Positions 47,358 to 57,639 of a stretch of 64,000 bases of DNA are shown here, piece by piece. Within the stretch, counting starts at the first letter, position 1, and the number at the start of each line of letters is the position of its first letter. Made by a program: the position numbers and the translations under genes. This DNA comes from Anagrus nilaparvatae (taxonomy: Eukaryota > Arthropoda > Insecta > Hymenoptera > Mymaridae). The DNA is taken from positions 57,504,501-57,568,500 of the forward strand of contig JAKSXM010000007.1 of assembly GCA_022575985.1 (NCBI GenBank), read 5' to 3'. The notes under the pieces were generated by a model. It had not been told where the DNA came from. It ran no database searches and worked only from the letters and a program-made list of their open reading frames with translations.

Positions 47358-47374
47358 ACTGCCGAAGCAAGTAC
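47268..47374 (-). ncRNA. U6: U6 spliceosomal snRNA
   Basis: The minus strand reads from 47374: GTACTTGCTTCGGCAGTACA, then the invariant ATACTAAAATTGGAACGATA, the ACAGAGA box and AGATTAGCATGGCCCCTGCG, then CAAGGATGACACGCAAAATC and GTGAAGCGTTCCACA, ending in a T run. All catalytic and base-pairing blocks (ACAGAGA, AGC triad, U4/U6 stem region) match metazoan U6. The 5' hairpin uses GTAC/GTAC pairing in place of the usual GTTC/GAAC, a compensated change. Transcribed by RNA polymerase III in the nucleus. Confidence 0.95.
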
Positions 47375-47398
47375 ATCAACTGGTTCTCTTAACAGTCC

Positions 47399-47450
47399 TT
47401 ATATAGTAACTGAAGGCTAATTTTTTGAATTGCGTGTTTAAACTTTTACG
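47399..47450 (-). promoter_or_regulatory. U6 promoter: TATA box and candidate PSE
   Basis: On the minus strand, CTATATAAGG lies about 25-31 bp ahead of the U6 start, where the pol III TATA box belongs. GCAATTCAAAAAATTAGCC sits near -50 to -68 (about 47424-47442) and is a candidate proximal sequence element; its match to known insect elements is only approximate. Its presence argues that this U6 copy is functional, not a retro-pseudogene. Confidence 0.6.
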
Positions 47451-48033
47451 CGTAGCCACCTGACGTCAATATATTCAACTATAAATACCCGGGTATTTTC
47501 AAAAATTCAAATTGTCCATCTCGAGTTTTAAATAAAGATAAAAATCAGTTTTACATCAAAGATTTTTATCAAGCAAAAATTTTTACTTTATATTACTTTT
47601 AAAAATTCTTTAAAATGTATTTTCAAAAAATACATATGTAATTTTTATTGAAAGATTTATGTGCTGCAAATAATATGCAGGATGAAATAACCATAATATA
47701 AAATAAAAATCAATTTCACTTATACCAAACGCGAAAAAATTTTGTTTGTATCAAAAATAGATTTTTTTGTTCGTTTTAAAAATTACAAATGATATATAGA
47801 ATTTAAAGTACCGGATTAAACATTCTGCTATCACTCATTTTTAACTTTACGAAAGTTTTGAGATCTAAAACAAAACTTTACGCAAGTTATGGAGGCTGAT
47901 TAATAAAAAACAAAAAAATATTAATTATAAAATTTTAAGATCTGATAAAAAAAATTAACAATTTATTTCTACAAATTATAAATAAAGGATTTCATTAAAA
48001 ATGAATAAACTGTATCAATTAATTATTGAATTA
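47451..48033. other. AT-rich spacer, nothing seen
   Basis: No gene or repeat recognised. Confidence 0.5.
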
Positions 48034-48057
48034 AAATAAAAAAATTTAATTTTAATG

Positions 48058-48105
<48 letters not shown>

Positions 48106-48190
48106 TGCCAGGTCTACATAAATAGAGCCGCTTCCAATTATACCTGGCAAGTGAATTTTTTTTTTTTCATTGAAATTAAATTTTTTTTTA
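48034..48190. repeat. Poly-A / hairpin / poly-T palindrome
   Basis: AATTTAATTTTAATG followed by a ~42-A run, then ACTTGCCAGGT, a ~28-base loop (containing AATAGAGCCGCTTCC), ACCTGGCAAGT, a T run, and CATTGAAATTAAATT. The whole block is an inverted repeat whose stem is mostly A:T with a GC-rich tip. Confidence 0.75.
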
Positions 48191-48493
48191 ATTTTAATTC
48201 AATAATTAATGTAAATGTTTTTTTGGGAGTAAACACTTACTTAATTTACTTAAATTTTTCTTTGAAAAATAAAAAAAATAAAAAAATATATTTGATTTAT
48301 AAAATTATATAATATTTTTTATATAATAGTCTATTAAATTTTTGATTTATAAAGAAAAAAAAAATTTTTTAACTTATAATAATCAGTCTTTTGACCACAC
48401 AAAAAAATACTATTAAAAAAAATTGCACAGTCTTCATGTTTTCATTATTTTCTTAGACACAACTAAATATTGAATTTATTCCTTTATTCTGTA

Positions 48494-50015
48494 CACTGAG
48501 AAAAAAATTTTCTTGGCTTAAGAAAATCATATGCATTGAATTTTAATTTTTTGAATCTAGAGTATATAATTTTAAAACAAGAAAACCATTGTTAATTGAA
48601 AGAAATATTTTTTTCGTTTAAGTAAATATATTCATTGAATTTTGATTTCATTCAAACAAACATATGTTTCTTGGAAGAAACGAATATTTTTTTGCCGCTA
48701 GAAATTGGATAGATTATTACAAAAACTTTAAGTGTTTTGAATCAAAAAAATATATTCAAAAAAATATTTTCTAAATTCAAGGAAGCGTTTTTTTGGATCA
48801 TGAAATTTAATTTTTGATCCAAAGCAAGTAGTTTTCAAAAAAATATAATCTCATGCCAAAATTATAAAACTTTATTTTAAAAAACTGCTTTATTTCGTTC
48901 AAATAATTATATTTTATTCGTTCAAAAAAATGTACTTTTTTTTCAAGAAACAATTTTATTAATAAAATATATTTTTATTGCTGGATTAACTATAATCTCC
49001 ATTATTTTGCAAAAAGTAATTTGTAGATATCTTTATAAGCGAAACTTAATTCAATGCAAAAAAATTGATCAGCTAATGAAAAAATAGAAGTTTTTGCGAA
49101 AAAGATTAATATTTTACATAATTAGAGCAAACAACATTTTTCAAGTTTTTGAAAAAAAATTTTTTTTCTTCCTAAACTGAGCTTGAAAAAAAAAAATTAT
49201 TTTTATGACATTAAAATAAAAAAATAATATCAGTATTCACTCATATGTTTATTACCACCTGCTAATTCCATCTGGCTTTGAATAAAAAATTATTTTTATT
49301 TCTTTTTAAAAACTTAATGCATTATTTTATGTTTTTGAATCTGCTTTATCGATAATTTTTTCGTTACATAGTCTTTGAAAATTAACTTCTATTTAGTAAG
49401 ATGCTGCCGTGGTCCATTGGATTGGTTACGATGCGTATAGTTCTGCACAATCAAAGCAATTTGGGTTCGATTCCAGGGTATGACAAAATTTAAAATTTAA
49501 TTTAATAAAAAAAAAAAAAAAAATAATAAAAAAATAAAAAAATAAAATAATTAAAAAAAAAAAAATAATTAAATGAAAAAATAATTTAAAAAAAATATAT
49601 ATAAATCAATAATAATAATTTATAAAAATAAGATTAATAATAAAAAAATTAAAAAATTATAAAAAAAAAAACGAGGAAAAAATAATTTTTTGCATTTTGC
49701 AAAAAAAAAAAATTTTTTACTGACAATTTCGATCGAAAAAATTATTTCATAGATTCAAAAATTTATTTATTTCACATAACTAATTATTTGATTGTACCAA
49801 AAATTCATGATGTTGTCGCTAAGCGACTGTTTATTGTTTCTAAGAAATATTTCTTTCTCCCAAAACATTATTTTTTTAAATAGAGAAAATATGTTTTTAA
49901 CTCAATGCGTAAGATTTCATTGAGTCAAAAAGACGTATCTTAGGCACTATTGAAAAGAATGATTTTCTTGAAACAAAGCAAATTTTTTTGAATGGAGTAA
50001 TTTTTTTTCTCAGTG
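48494..50015. mobile_element. TA-inserting DNA transposon-like element (1522 bp), CACTGAGAAAAAAA ends
   Basis: Ends CACTGAGAAAAAAATTT and TTTTTTTTCTCAGTG, flanked by TA on both sides (48492-48493 and 50016-50017). The undisturbed opposite arm of the host palindrome reads CTGTATCAATAAAGG, which is exactly the empty site with a single TA. TA duplication and short ends fit the Tc1/mariner group. No transposase frame; it contains a tRNA-like block followed by an A-rich tail, so part of the length is probably a SINE. Confidence 0.88.
49400..49486 (+). other. tRNA-like SINE head inside the TA element
   Basis: A-box match TGGTCCATTGG (49410-49420) and perfect B box GGTTCGATTCC (49464-49474), 43 bp apart, followed by an A-rich tail from 49507. 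Cloverleaf pairing is poor and the anticodon arm does not fold cleanly, so I read it as the head of a tRNA-derived SINE, not a tRNA gene. Confidence 0.6.
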
Positions 50016-50185
50016 TATCAATAAAGGAATATTAGAGCTATAACTATTGGTGTTGAAAAATATCTCCAGGGTAAGATAAAATCGGAAAAATACAATGTGA
50101 GTTTTTTTCTTTATTTTTCTTTTAATCTTGCATTTGAAAAAGCTTTATCCTATTTTAACTTTTATTTAATTTACTGACTCCTATA

Positions 50186-50746
50186 CGGGGGCAGAAATGG
50201 GTAAAACTACCCCTGAATTTAACAAAAAATGAAAAAAACTTATAACTGGTTTGTGTTTTCACACAACCAACGATCATGAATCATGTTCACTTATAACGTT
50301 TTAACGTATATTCCCTAATTATTATAAGTCCTAAGATCGAAATTACAATAAATCCCAAAATATAAATTATCCTAAGTTCATAAACCTAAATATCGTATTC
50401 TAAGTTCTTGTGCTTACTCCCACTTTAAATTATCTGTAAATTATTCTAAGTCCCTTAATCGGAAAAATTCTAAGTCCATTTCATACCCTTCTCCCCTAAA
50501 AACGTCGTTAATATTTCAACCTCTCCCCCCCTAAAACGCCAATACACGGTGATCCCGGGTGGGACGTGAATTTTATTTTATTAGGTGCATCGCTAGTTGT
50601 TGATGCTTGTAATCTTAGCTGCGATTGGTTAACTAATAAACAAACAATGCATCCGCTCTGGATCGCCCTGTATTTACCCCCCCCCCCCCCCTGAAACATC
50701 ACTTTTTTACCCACCGCTGCCTGGCATTAACACACACTAACACTAT
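50186..50746. mobile_element. 561-bp insertion with TATA target duplication
   Basis: Inserted in the left arm of the palindromic element: TATA at 50182-50185 and again at 50747-50750, while the other arm shows CTCCTATACCGCAC uninterrupted. The insert contains GGTAAAACTACCCCTGAATT, CTAAGTTCATAAACCT-type micro-repeats and a 14-C run. Its first part matches 41070-41110 within the 4.45-kb foldback, so it looks like a short relative of that family. Confidence 0.8.
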
Positions 50747-51461
50747 TATATCGCACAGTGGGGCAAAACGGTTAAAAATCGCTCTTGGACTCAATTTTTG
50801 AGCTATTCACTTAAAACCTGTTTTAAACTACTTCTAGAAGTATCTAATTTCATGTGTCACTGCGGCTTTTTTGATTTTTTTTTACGAATTAGCTGTCAGC
50901 CAAAAGTAAAGTAAAACTGAAATTATTTATGTAATATTTATGCCAGAATATATATTTAAAATATATGTAACGCAATTATCCCTTATATATAGATTGAGTA
51001 AACAGTAAAAAAATTAAGTGCAAAACACTTTAAATTCAAAATATAAAATTTTGAAATTTTTGCTAATTTTGAAATTTTGTTAAATTTGCGCTTTTGGGTG
51101 ACAGTCTCGCTGACAGCTAATTAGTAAAAAAAAAAATCAAAAAAGCCGCAGAGACACATGAAATTAGATACTTTTAGAAGTAGTTTAAAACCGGTTTTAA
51201 GTGAATAGCTCAAAAATTGAGTCCAAGAGCGATTTTTGACCGTTTTGCCCCACTGTGCGGTATAGGAGTCAGTAAATTAAATAAAAGTTAAAATAGGATA
51301 AAACTTTTTCAAATGCAAGATTAAAAGAAAAATAAGGAAAAAAACTCACATTGTATTTTTCCGATTTTATCTTACCCTGGAGATATTTTTCAACACCAAT
51401 AGTTATAGCTCTAATATTCCTTTATTGATACAGAATAAAAGAATAAATTCAATATTTAGTT

Positions 51462-53000
51462 AATTACTCTTAAAATGTGGCACTAATAATTTGATCATTA
51501 ATTCCAAAATATTGTAAAAAAACTCATAAGATGGAATGTTTCTGCTGTATTTTCCTATTTTCTAACCCAGTAGGACCCCAAATTCGGATTCAGCGACGTA
51601 CAAAACCTACAGAAGACTTTTTCTTTCTCTGGTTGACGAATTCGGAAACCGTTACACCACATTCTGACTTGTGTATAATATTATTTTGGTAATTATGTTA
51701 ATTGAGGGGTATTAGAGTTCAGAGTAACTTTTTTGTTGTTGGTGAATTATAGAAAAAGGACGTAATAACAATGTTCCGCCAACAAAAGTTTGGTTGAAAT
51801 CTTTTCAGCAAACAAATAATAAGGTTTCAAAGTAAGGGGCGGATTTTTCGTGAACTTTTTGGCTAATACTTAAAAATTTTAACTATGCTTAACATTTTTT
51901 TACGTCTTATTTAAACATTATTATTGAACTCAATCTAATCAAAGCTTTTAAAATCCCTAAATTAAAAAATTACTGAAACTCTTTTCTTGCTTTTTTCTAA
52001 CATGACCAGCTTCGCTCTACCCGTCTTTGACGGTATCTAGTATTAAATTCTCTTCTTTACACTGTAAAGTTTACAGTCAGTAAATTGAATGCCCATTTTT
52101 GTCCCAAAACGATCAATTTTTCAATTTGCTGCAAAAATCGTAGTTTTAACATTAAACATGTTTCTAAGGAGGGGTAAACTGTGAATCTGAAAATCAAGTG
52201 GGGTCAAATGTCAAAAATCATGAGGGGTTAGGAAAATATTTTATATTTAGGGACTTTGAATAATTTACTTTGAGAGGCTTAGAAAAATTCAAGTTTAGGG
52301 ACTTAAAATATTCCGGGTTTAGATACTTCTAATAATTTGAGTTGAAGGACTTAGAATATTTTCAAAAAATTCAATGATAATGGAATTATACATAGGATGC
52401 ATACGGATGGAGTTGCATATTCTTTAAACTAGGTTTAGTCCAAAAATATATGTGTAATATTAATATTTGAAATTTTACGTTTAGATTTTTTTTTTGAATA
52501 CTAAATTAATTTTAAAACCAATATTTATGTAAAATTCCAAAAAATATTCCTAAAAACAAATAATCTAATGCAACTTGTTTTTCGTAATTTTTTCTAATTC
52601 TCCATCCGCCATTTTCGAATTAAGAAAAATGATGCAAAAAAAATGTGTACTAAAACATATAAAAAAAATGAAAATTTTATTATTCTTCATTAAATATACT
52701 TTTTTTTGATGCTATTTACAATACTGATAAGCAGCGTGTCGATTTTTTTTAGTATCCAACTTTTACCCTAAATAATGAGTTTCCGGTTAATTTTATAGAA
52801 AGTTTGAAATCAAATTCTGAGAATAGAGACTTTTTAACATATGGATACATTTTTAGAAAAATAGATTTTGGTTTTAAAATTAATTTAGAACTCGTAGATA
52901 GGCTCTTGGGCGTTAAATGTTTAATTCAATAAAATTTGGATTAATTAATAAATAATAAAAATCGTAAAGAATTATAAAAAAGCTAAGGCTTTTTTATTTC
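51462..53000. other. Mixed spacer with repeat relics
   Basis: Contains an inverse copy of the shared motif (CAAATTCGGATTCAGCGACG, 51581-51600) and, at 52190-52350, G-rich sequence followed by inverse CTAAGTCC-type micro-repeats (TTTAGGGACTTTGAATAATT, TTTAGGGACTTAAAATATTC). No coding exon recognised. Confidence 0.45.
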
Positions 53001-53249
53001 AGGCACGATCACATATTTATTGAGTATTTTCTCTTTAATAACGTTGATGGGATCCACACCCTCATAAATTGAAAACTATTATTTATTATTATACACCAAG
53101 GCAATATAAGCATTTAGAGGCATCGGAATGACCTGGGGACCAAATTTCTCCACGAATTGGACTATTTAGAAATTTTTCCGTTTTTTGACCTGACAAACTT
53201 ATAAGGCACGATTTCATCTATGTATTGCATACATAGGGTGATCGTGCCT
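53001..53249. mobile_element. MITE with AGGCACGATCAC ends
   Basis: AGGCACGATCAC at 53001 and GTGATCGTGCCT ending 53249. About 249 bp, non-coding. An inner GCACGATTTCATC repeat lies near 53206. The target duplication is not clear. Confidence 0.65.
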
Positions 53250-54219
53250 AAAAATATAAGAATCTTGTGTTATTTTGCATTTTTATGATATTTCACTGAT
53301 GCAAAGTTTATGCAAAAGCTATGAAATTTATCGCGCGGATAACATTTAGAAGGTTTTTCACCTGTATGAAGCAAAAGTACAAGAATAAACATGCCTTTAG
53401 AAATACCAGATTGGGCCCAAAAACAATAGGTATCATTAACTCGATAAAATAAACTCAGTTTTAAAAAATGAAAGCATTCCGTTTGATCGTTTTGGCTATA
53501 TCGTGTCTGAAAGGTGTCGATTTTTGCATCCATTAAGGTAGAGCTTCGCTCTATAACGCTCTATAATAAACTATAAAAATTTTTACATAAATTATGTATT
53601 ACAAGCTCTAATAAATTTTTTAAAATTAGTTTGCGTTAGTAACGCTTTTAAGGGGGGTAGGGAAGAAAAAAAAACGTAAGATAATGCTTTATAGGGTAGT
53701 TGGGTATTGCGAAAACGGAAAAATTTGCGTTATGTGGTTTGTGAAACAGCCCTATAGGTATATATAATATACCTATTAAAATATACCTATTATAATATAC
53801 CTAAGCCCTTATATAACTATTTTTTACAAACTGAATTATAAGTATAAATTATAATAAATACTATTATCTATACTTACCAACACTGCAATCTCCATTACTT
53901 TTTAAAATAAACCTTCTTTTCTTTTTACACAATTATATCAACTTTATTGCCTTTTTTATATTAAATCATTTAAATTTTTAGTAATTAATTAAGAAATATA
54001 TATTTTGCTACTCTTTTAATACCTAGCAGTGAACACAGTACTAATCAAAATAATTTTTATAACAATTAAGCTTTTATTAAATGTCCTGGCATTTTATTAT
54101 TGAAACTATTTTTAATTACAAATTCACACTTTTAAAAATTATTTATTATACTTTTTAATTGCACAAATTTTAAAATTTTGACTATAGTCTCTATATTTCT
54201 TTTTTAAAAACCGCCAAAA
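53250..54219. other. AT-rich spacer
   Basis: An 87-codon open frame on the minus strand (53270-53533) contains an HTGEKP string but no C2H2 zinc-finger spacing, so I do not call a gene. Short AATATACCTATTA tandem copies lie at 53757-53805. Confidence 0.45.
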
Positions 54220-54489
54220 ATTCTACTAACGGTTGGCCTAGCGGTTGGCACTTGACAACAAAGGTCGCGAAACTGTCACTTTGCTTCTGTTCTTCAGAGA
54301 GAATGCATCGTTGTTCGTAGACATAACTCGATCTAGATACTAGTGCAGTGATTAAAATTAATTAAAATTTATATTTTATTTTAGTATAACATAAATATTT
54401 AATTTTTAAATTTAATTAAAATTTAGTGAGAAATTTAATATGGACAATATGGATTGAGTTGATATGGGTGTTATATTTGCAGTTGCAAG
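54220..54489 (+). other. Possible promoter and tiny first coding exon
   Basis: A GC-richer island (54225-54350) is followed by a short leader and ATGGGTGTTATATTTGCAGT at 54464, reading MGVIFAVAR up to a donor-like CAAG|GTAAAA at 54489. The start resembles longin-type N-termini (M-x-I-L-F-x-V-x-A-R-G), but no second exon was found, so it may be a gene fragment or chance. Confidence 0.2.
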
Positions 54490-55034
54490 GTAAAATTTTT
54501 CTTTTATAAAATTATAATTAGGTTTTATATAATAAATTTATTTATATATTTATAGGACTTATTAATTATTAATTAAAAATTAATTAAAAACGTGTATACG
54601 TATTATAAATCAAAGATATAAATAGGGATATAAATACGCTCTTTATCTAAACTTTTATTTCATTGTGATTTTTAATATGTCAACGTGTTATCATTATGTG
54701 TAAAAAAGAAAAATAAAGGTTTCATTTAAAAGAATATTGTCTACTGTTTGATAGAATTATTTAAAAAATTATAATTTTCAAAATAACCATTTAATTATTT
54801 ATTTATTTTACTTGCTGTGAATAATTTGCATATTAAGAGTCAATCATTATATGATTTTTTAAAATTATTAAACTTAAGAAATCTTTTTTAATTAAATAGA
54901 TATATTTTATTTAAATTTAAATACTTTTTTATTTTATTATTTTAAATACTTGGTTTACATAAATTTATTTTACAATACAAAAGGAAAACTTAGTTTACTT
55001 GATGACTTTGATTATATTTAAATTAAAAAAAATC

Positions 55035-56430
55035 TTAAAAATAGTTATTGCTATTTGATCGTCCAGGAAAAGTGTATTGAAAACCTTGCGGTATTGAAAG
55101 ATGAGAGGCATTGTATTGCACTGGGAATGGAACAGTAGATGGGATATGATTAGATGATTGAAAAAATTGAGAGGGATGTATAAAATTTGTAGGTGCTGCT
55201 GGAATTTGAGTTACTGGCGGTTTTCAAATTGACTGCTGCTGCAAAGGGTTTGGGTAATGAAAAAAGTAAGGTGACAAACTGGAAGATGGTACATTGATAT
55301 CAGGAACATTTCTTTTTTCTTTAACTTCAACTGCTTCATTAGTTTTTTTTTCTTCTGCCTTTTTTAGATGATGAATTTCTTTTTTTAATTCAAAAAAACC
55401 TAAATTATTCATAAAAATTAAAAATTTTAAATGCTGTTATTTTCTTTTGCAAATATGAAAAAAATTAATACAGACCTCAGTTTTTAAATTTTTTAAAGTA
55501 TTTTCCTCTTTTTTTTTATAATCTAAAAAATTTTTATATTTCATACTTTCCGCTGCAGAATATCTATTATACCTCTGATGATAATGTAATCCACCTCTAT
55601 TATGCCCTCGTTTTGATCTCCAGCTATCTCGTCCTCGAAATGAAAACATATTTTTGGTTCCTCGATTCAAATTTGGATCTCTGAAAGAAGACTTATTTTT
55701 TTTTCCAGTCAATGAAATGCTTGAATTAAAAGTTTCTACTTTATTTTTCTCTTTATCATCATCTTGTTCATTTTCGTTTTCTTTTTTTGATTCAAACTCC
55801 TCTGAATCTTTTTTATCTAAAACTTTATTTTAATACAACTTTGATTTCAAGTTTCAATATACTAATTTTTAAAGACAGACAAATATAAATTTTACCTTTT
55901 CCATCGATTGAGTTCTTGACTTTGGTATTTTCACCATTATCGGAGTTGACTTCAAAAACATCATTAGCAGCTTTAGGAGTATTATTAACTGTTTCAACAG
56001 TTTTAACTGGAGGTACTTGCTTAACAACTGATACATTAAAAACAAACTAATGAGCTATTAAAAATACTGTAACGTTTGCCTCTGCCTCTGCCTCTTCGTG
56101 GCATTTATAATATTTTGCTATAATAAAAGAAATAAACAGTTTTAATATGGAAAAATTGTATTTTTTATACCAAATTTTAACAATTTTAATCTTTGGTACA
56201 TATTACCGTTAATAACCTCAATTCAAATTAGGAAATTATAAGTTAAAACAACAAAAGTTATAGTATTTTTTTACTTGATATTTATTGTTAAACAATTTTT
56301 TTTATCACATTTTTTTTAAATTCAATATTATTAAGCATTTGTTTTAATTCTAGTATTAAAATAAAGTATTCTTACCTATGTATGCTTAAATTTCATACAA
56401 ATTAATATAAACACTCTAATCTGTTTGCAC
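55035..56430 (-). pseudogene. RGG and Glu/Lys-rich gene with in-frame stop, possibly decaying
   Basis: Minus-strand model: 5' UTR exon ending 56376 (CATAG|GTAAGA), then exons 56117-56074 (ATG at 56104, MPRRGRGRGK), 56027-55896, 55816-55476 and 55433-55035. Reading phases agree at every junction. The product has an Arg-Gly start, an acidic Lys/Glu/Asp stretch, a second RG-rich block (MFSFRGRDSWRSKRGHNRGG) and a charged coiled-coil-like ELKKEIHHLKKAEEKK. A TGA at about 55222-55224 interrupts the frame, which stays open for 64 more codons of Pro/Gln-rich sequence ending RSNSNNYF. Two introns would be only 46 and 42 nt, near or below the usual limit. Probably RNA-associated by composition; family not recognised. 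It could be an active gene with a shortened tail or a pseudogene. Confidence 0.5.
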
Positions 56431-56541
56431 GAGCCGGTTGCAAAAGACCTGAACTTTTAGCGTACGCGCATAAGCTTATATTATAAATCCTTGATTTAGT
56501 TTATGGTATAGGTTTACATTGTAAGTTATTAAAGCACAAAA

Positions 56542-57324
56542 ATGAGCTTCGAAAATAATCAAAATAAATATAAACAAAAAAATAAAATAATTAACCGTTC
56601 AGAATCATTATTTAATAATAAATTTACTGTTTATAAGTCAAATTTTAATAATCAAATGCCTTCATGTTGCAAAAAATTACAAAAAGCCAATATAAACAGC
56701 TTCTACGCACATGAAAATTTTTACGGGAAAAGTTATTTGAATGAGTTGTTTACAAATCATGCAGATACAAGTATTTCTAAAAATAATATTTCAGGAAAAA
56801 AAAATGAGTGCTAAAAACTTAAGAGTAAGTTGTAAAGATAAAATTAATAATAAGCAGCGACTGATACAGATAGATTTCCAACAACGAGAAACAAAAAGAA
56901 AACTAAGAACACCCACATTAATAAATACAAAGAATTTAGAACTTTCACAAGAAAAAGGTAAACATTTAGTTGAAAATCAACATAATCATATAGAACCGTT
57001 TAAAGAACTATTAAAAGATGAGATGCAGGAAAAAGTAAGGACATTTTTAAGACAGAAATCATCATTTGATGTTGTAATTGATGGTTTTGGGTTGCAGTTA
57101 AAAAAATTTGACCTGAAACTTTAAATGGAGTGAATTGGCTAAACGACGAGGTTGTTAAAATATATATGAATTTACTTATTGAACGAGGTAAAACTGAATA
57201 TTATTCAAGCGCATATTGTATGAATACCTTTTTTTACAAAAAATTAAAAGAAGAAGGATATTATTCAGTTATAAGATGGACCAGAAAATTTGATTTATTC
57301 GCTCATGATTTAAGGTCCTTTTAA
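56542..57324 (+). pseudogene. Ulp1: Ulp1/SENP-type SUMO protease, frameshifted and truncated
   Basis: Intronless. From ATG 56542 the first frame runs to the nine-A run at 56797-56805, where a frameshift is needed to continue into the frame of RVSCKDKINNKQRL (to 57124). A second 1-base shift near 57116 links GFGLQLKKFDLK to TLNGVNWLNDEVVKIYMNLL, then MNTFFYKKLKEEGYYSVIRW, TRKFDLFAHDL and a stop. WLNDE, FYMNLL, NTFF and RWTRK are the N-terminal landmarks of the Ulp1/SENP1 peptidase (C48), which matures SUMO and removes it from proteins. The sequence ends before the catalytic His-Trp, Asp and Cys, so it cannot be active. Lack of introns suggests a retrocopy or a fragment. It lies head to head with the minus-strand gene, about 110-165 bp apart. 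Confidence 0.8.
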
Positions 57325-57639
57325 AGCGCTCTTGGTGTTATAATCCTTTTTTTGTAATATTTTTGTATTGCCATTTATGTGGTCAAAAGGTTTTCAAAAT
57401 TTTTTTATTAAGAAATCAAATTTAAAGTTATTGAAATATAATTGAATTACTTTTAACGTAAAAATTGTGTAAAATCGTGTGACACACCTTCTCACCCGTA
57501 TAATAATTAGTAAAAGTAAATTTAAATTTTGGCTATATTAAAAAAAATTTCACCTTATGATATAAAAATTAACGCCCAAATAAAAATTTTTTAAAATTAA
57601 TTGATGAGTGACAAGCACTCAAAGTATAGGAATCTTCTT
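57325..57639. other. AT-rich spacer, nothing seen
   Basis: No gene or repeat recognised between the protease fragment and the retrotransposon debris. Confidence 0.5.

Larger units (their letters stand above)
48461..51461. repeat. Palindromic element interrupted by two later insertions
   Basis: Left arm = 48461-48493 + 50018-50185 + 50751-about 50905; right arm = about 51105-51461. Arm phrases: AACTAAATATTGAATTTATT, TAGAGCTATAACTATTGGTG, ATTTACTGACTCCTATA, GCACAGTGGGGCAAAACGGT, AGCTATTCACTTAAAACC, each answered in inverse on the right. Without the two insertions the element is about 912 bp with ~356-bp arms and a ~200-bp loop. The loop keeps GACAGTCTCGCTGACAGC. No open frame. Confidence 0.88.

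Noticed and set aside
49400..49486. Functional tRNA gene
   Set aside because: Perfect B box, but poor acceptor and anticodon stems and an A-rich tail typical of a SINE.
53270..53533. Minus-strand open frame with an HTGEKP string, suggestive of a zinc-finger linker
   Set aside because: No C-x2-C or H-x3-H spacing follows, composition is otherwise A/T-driven, and no neighbouring finger exists in any frame.
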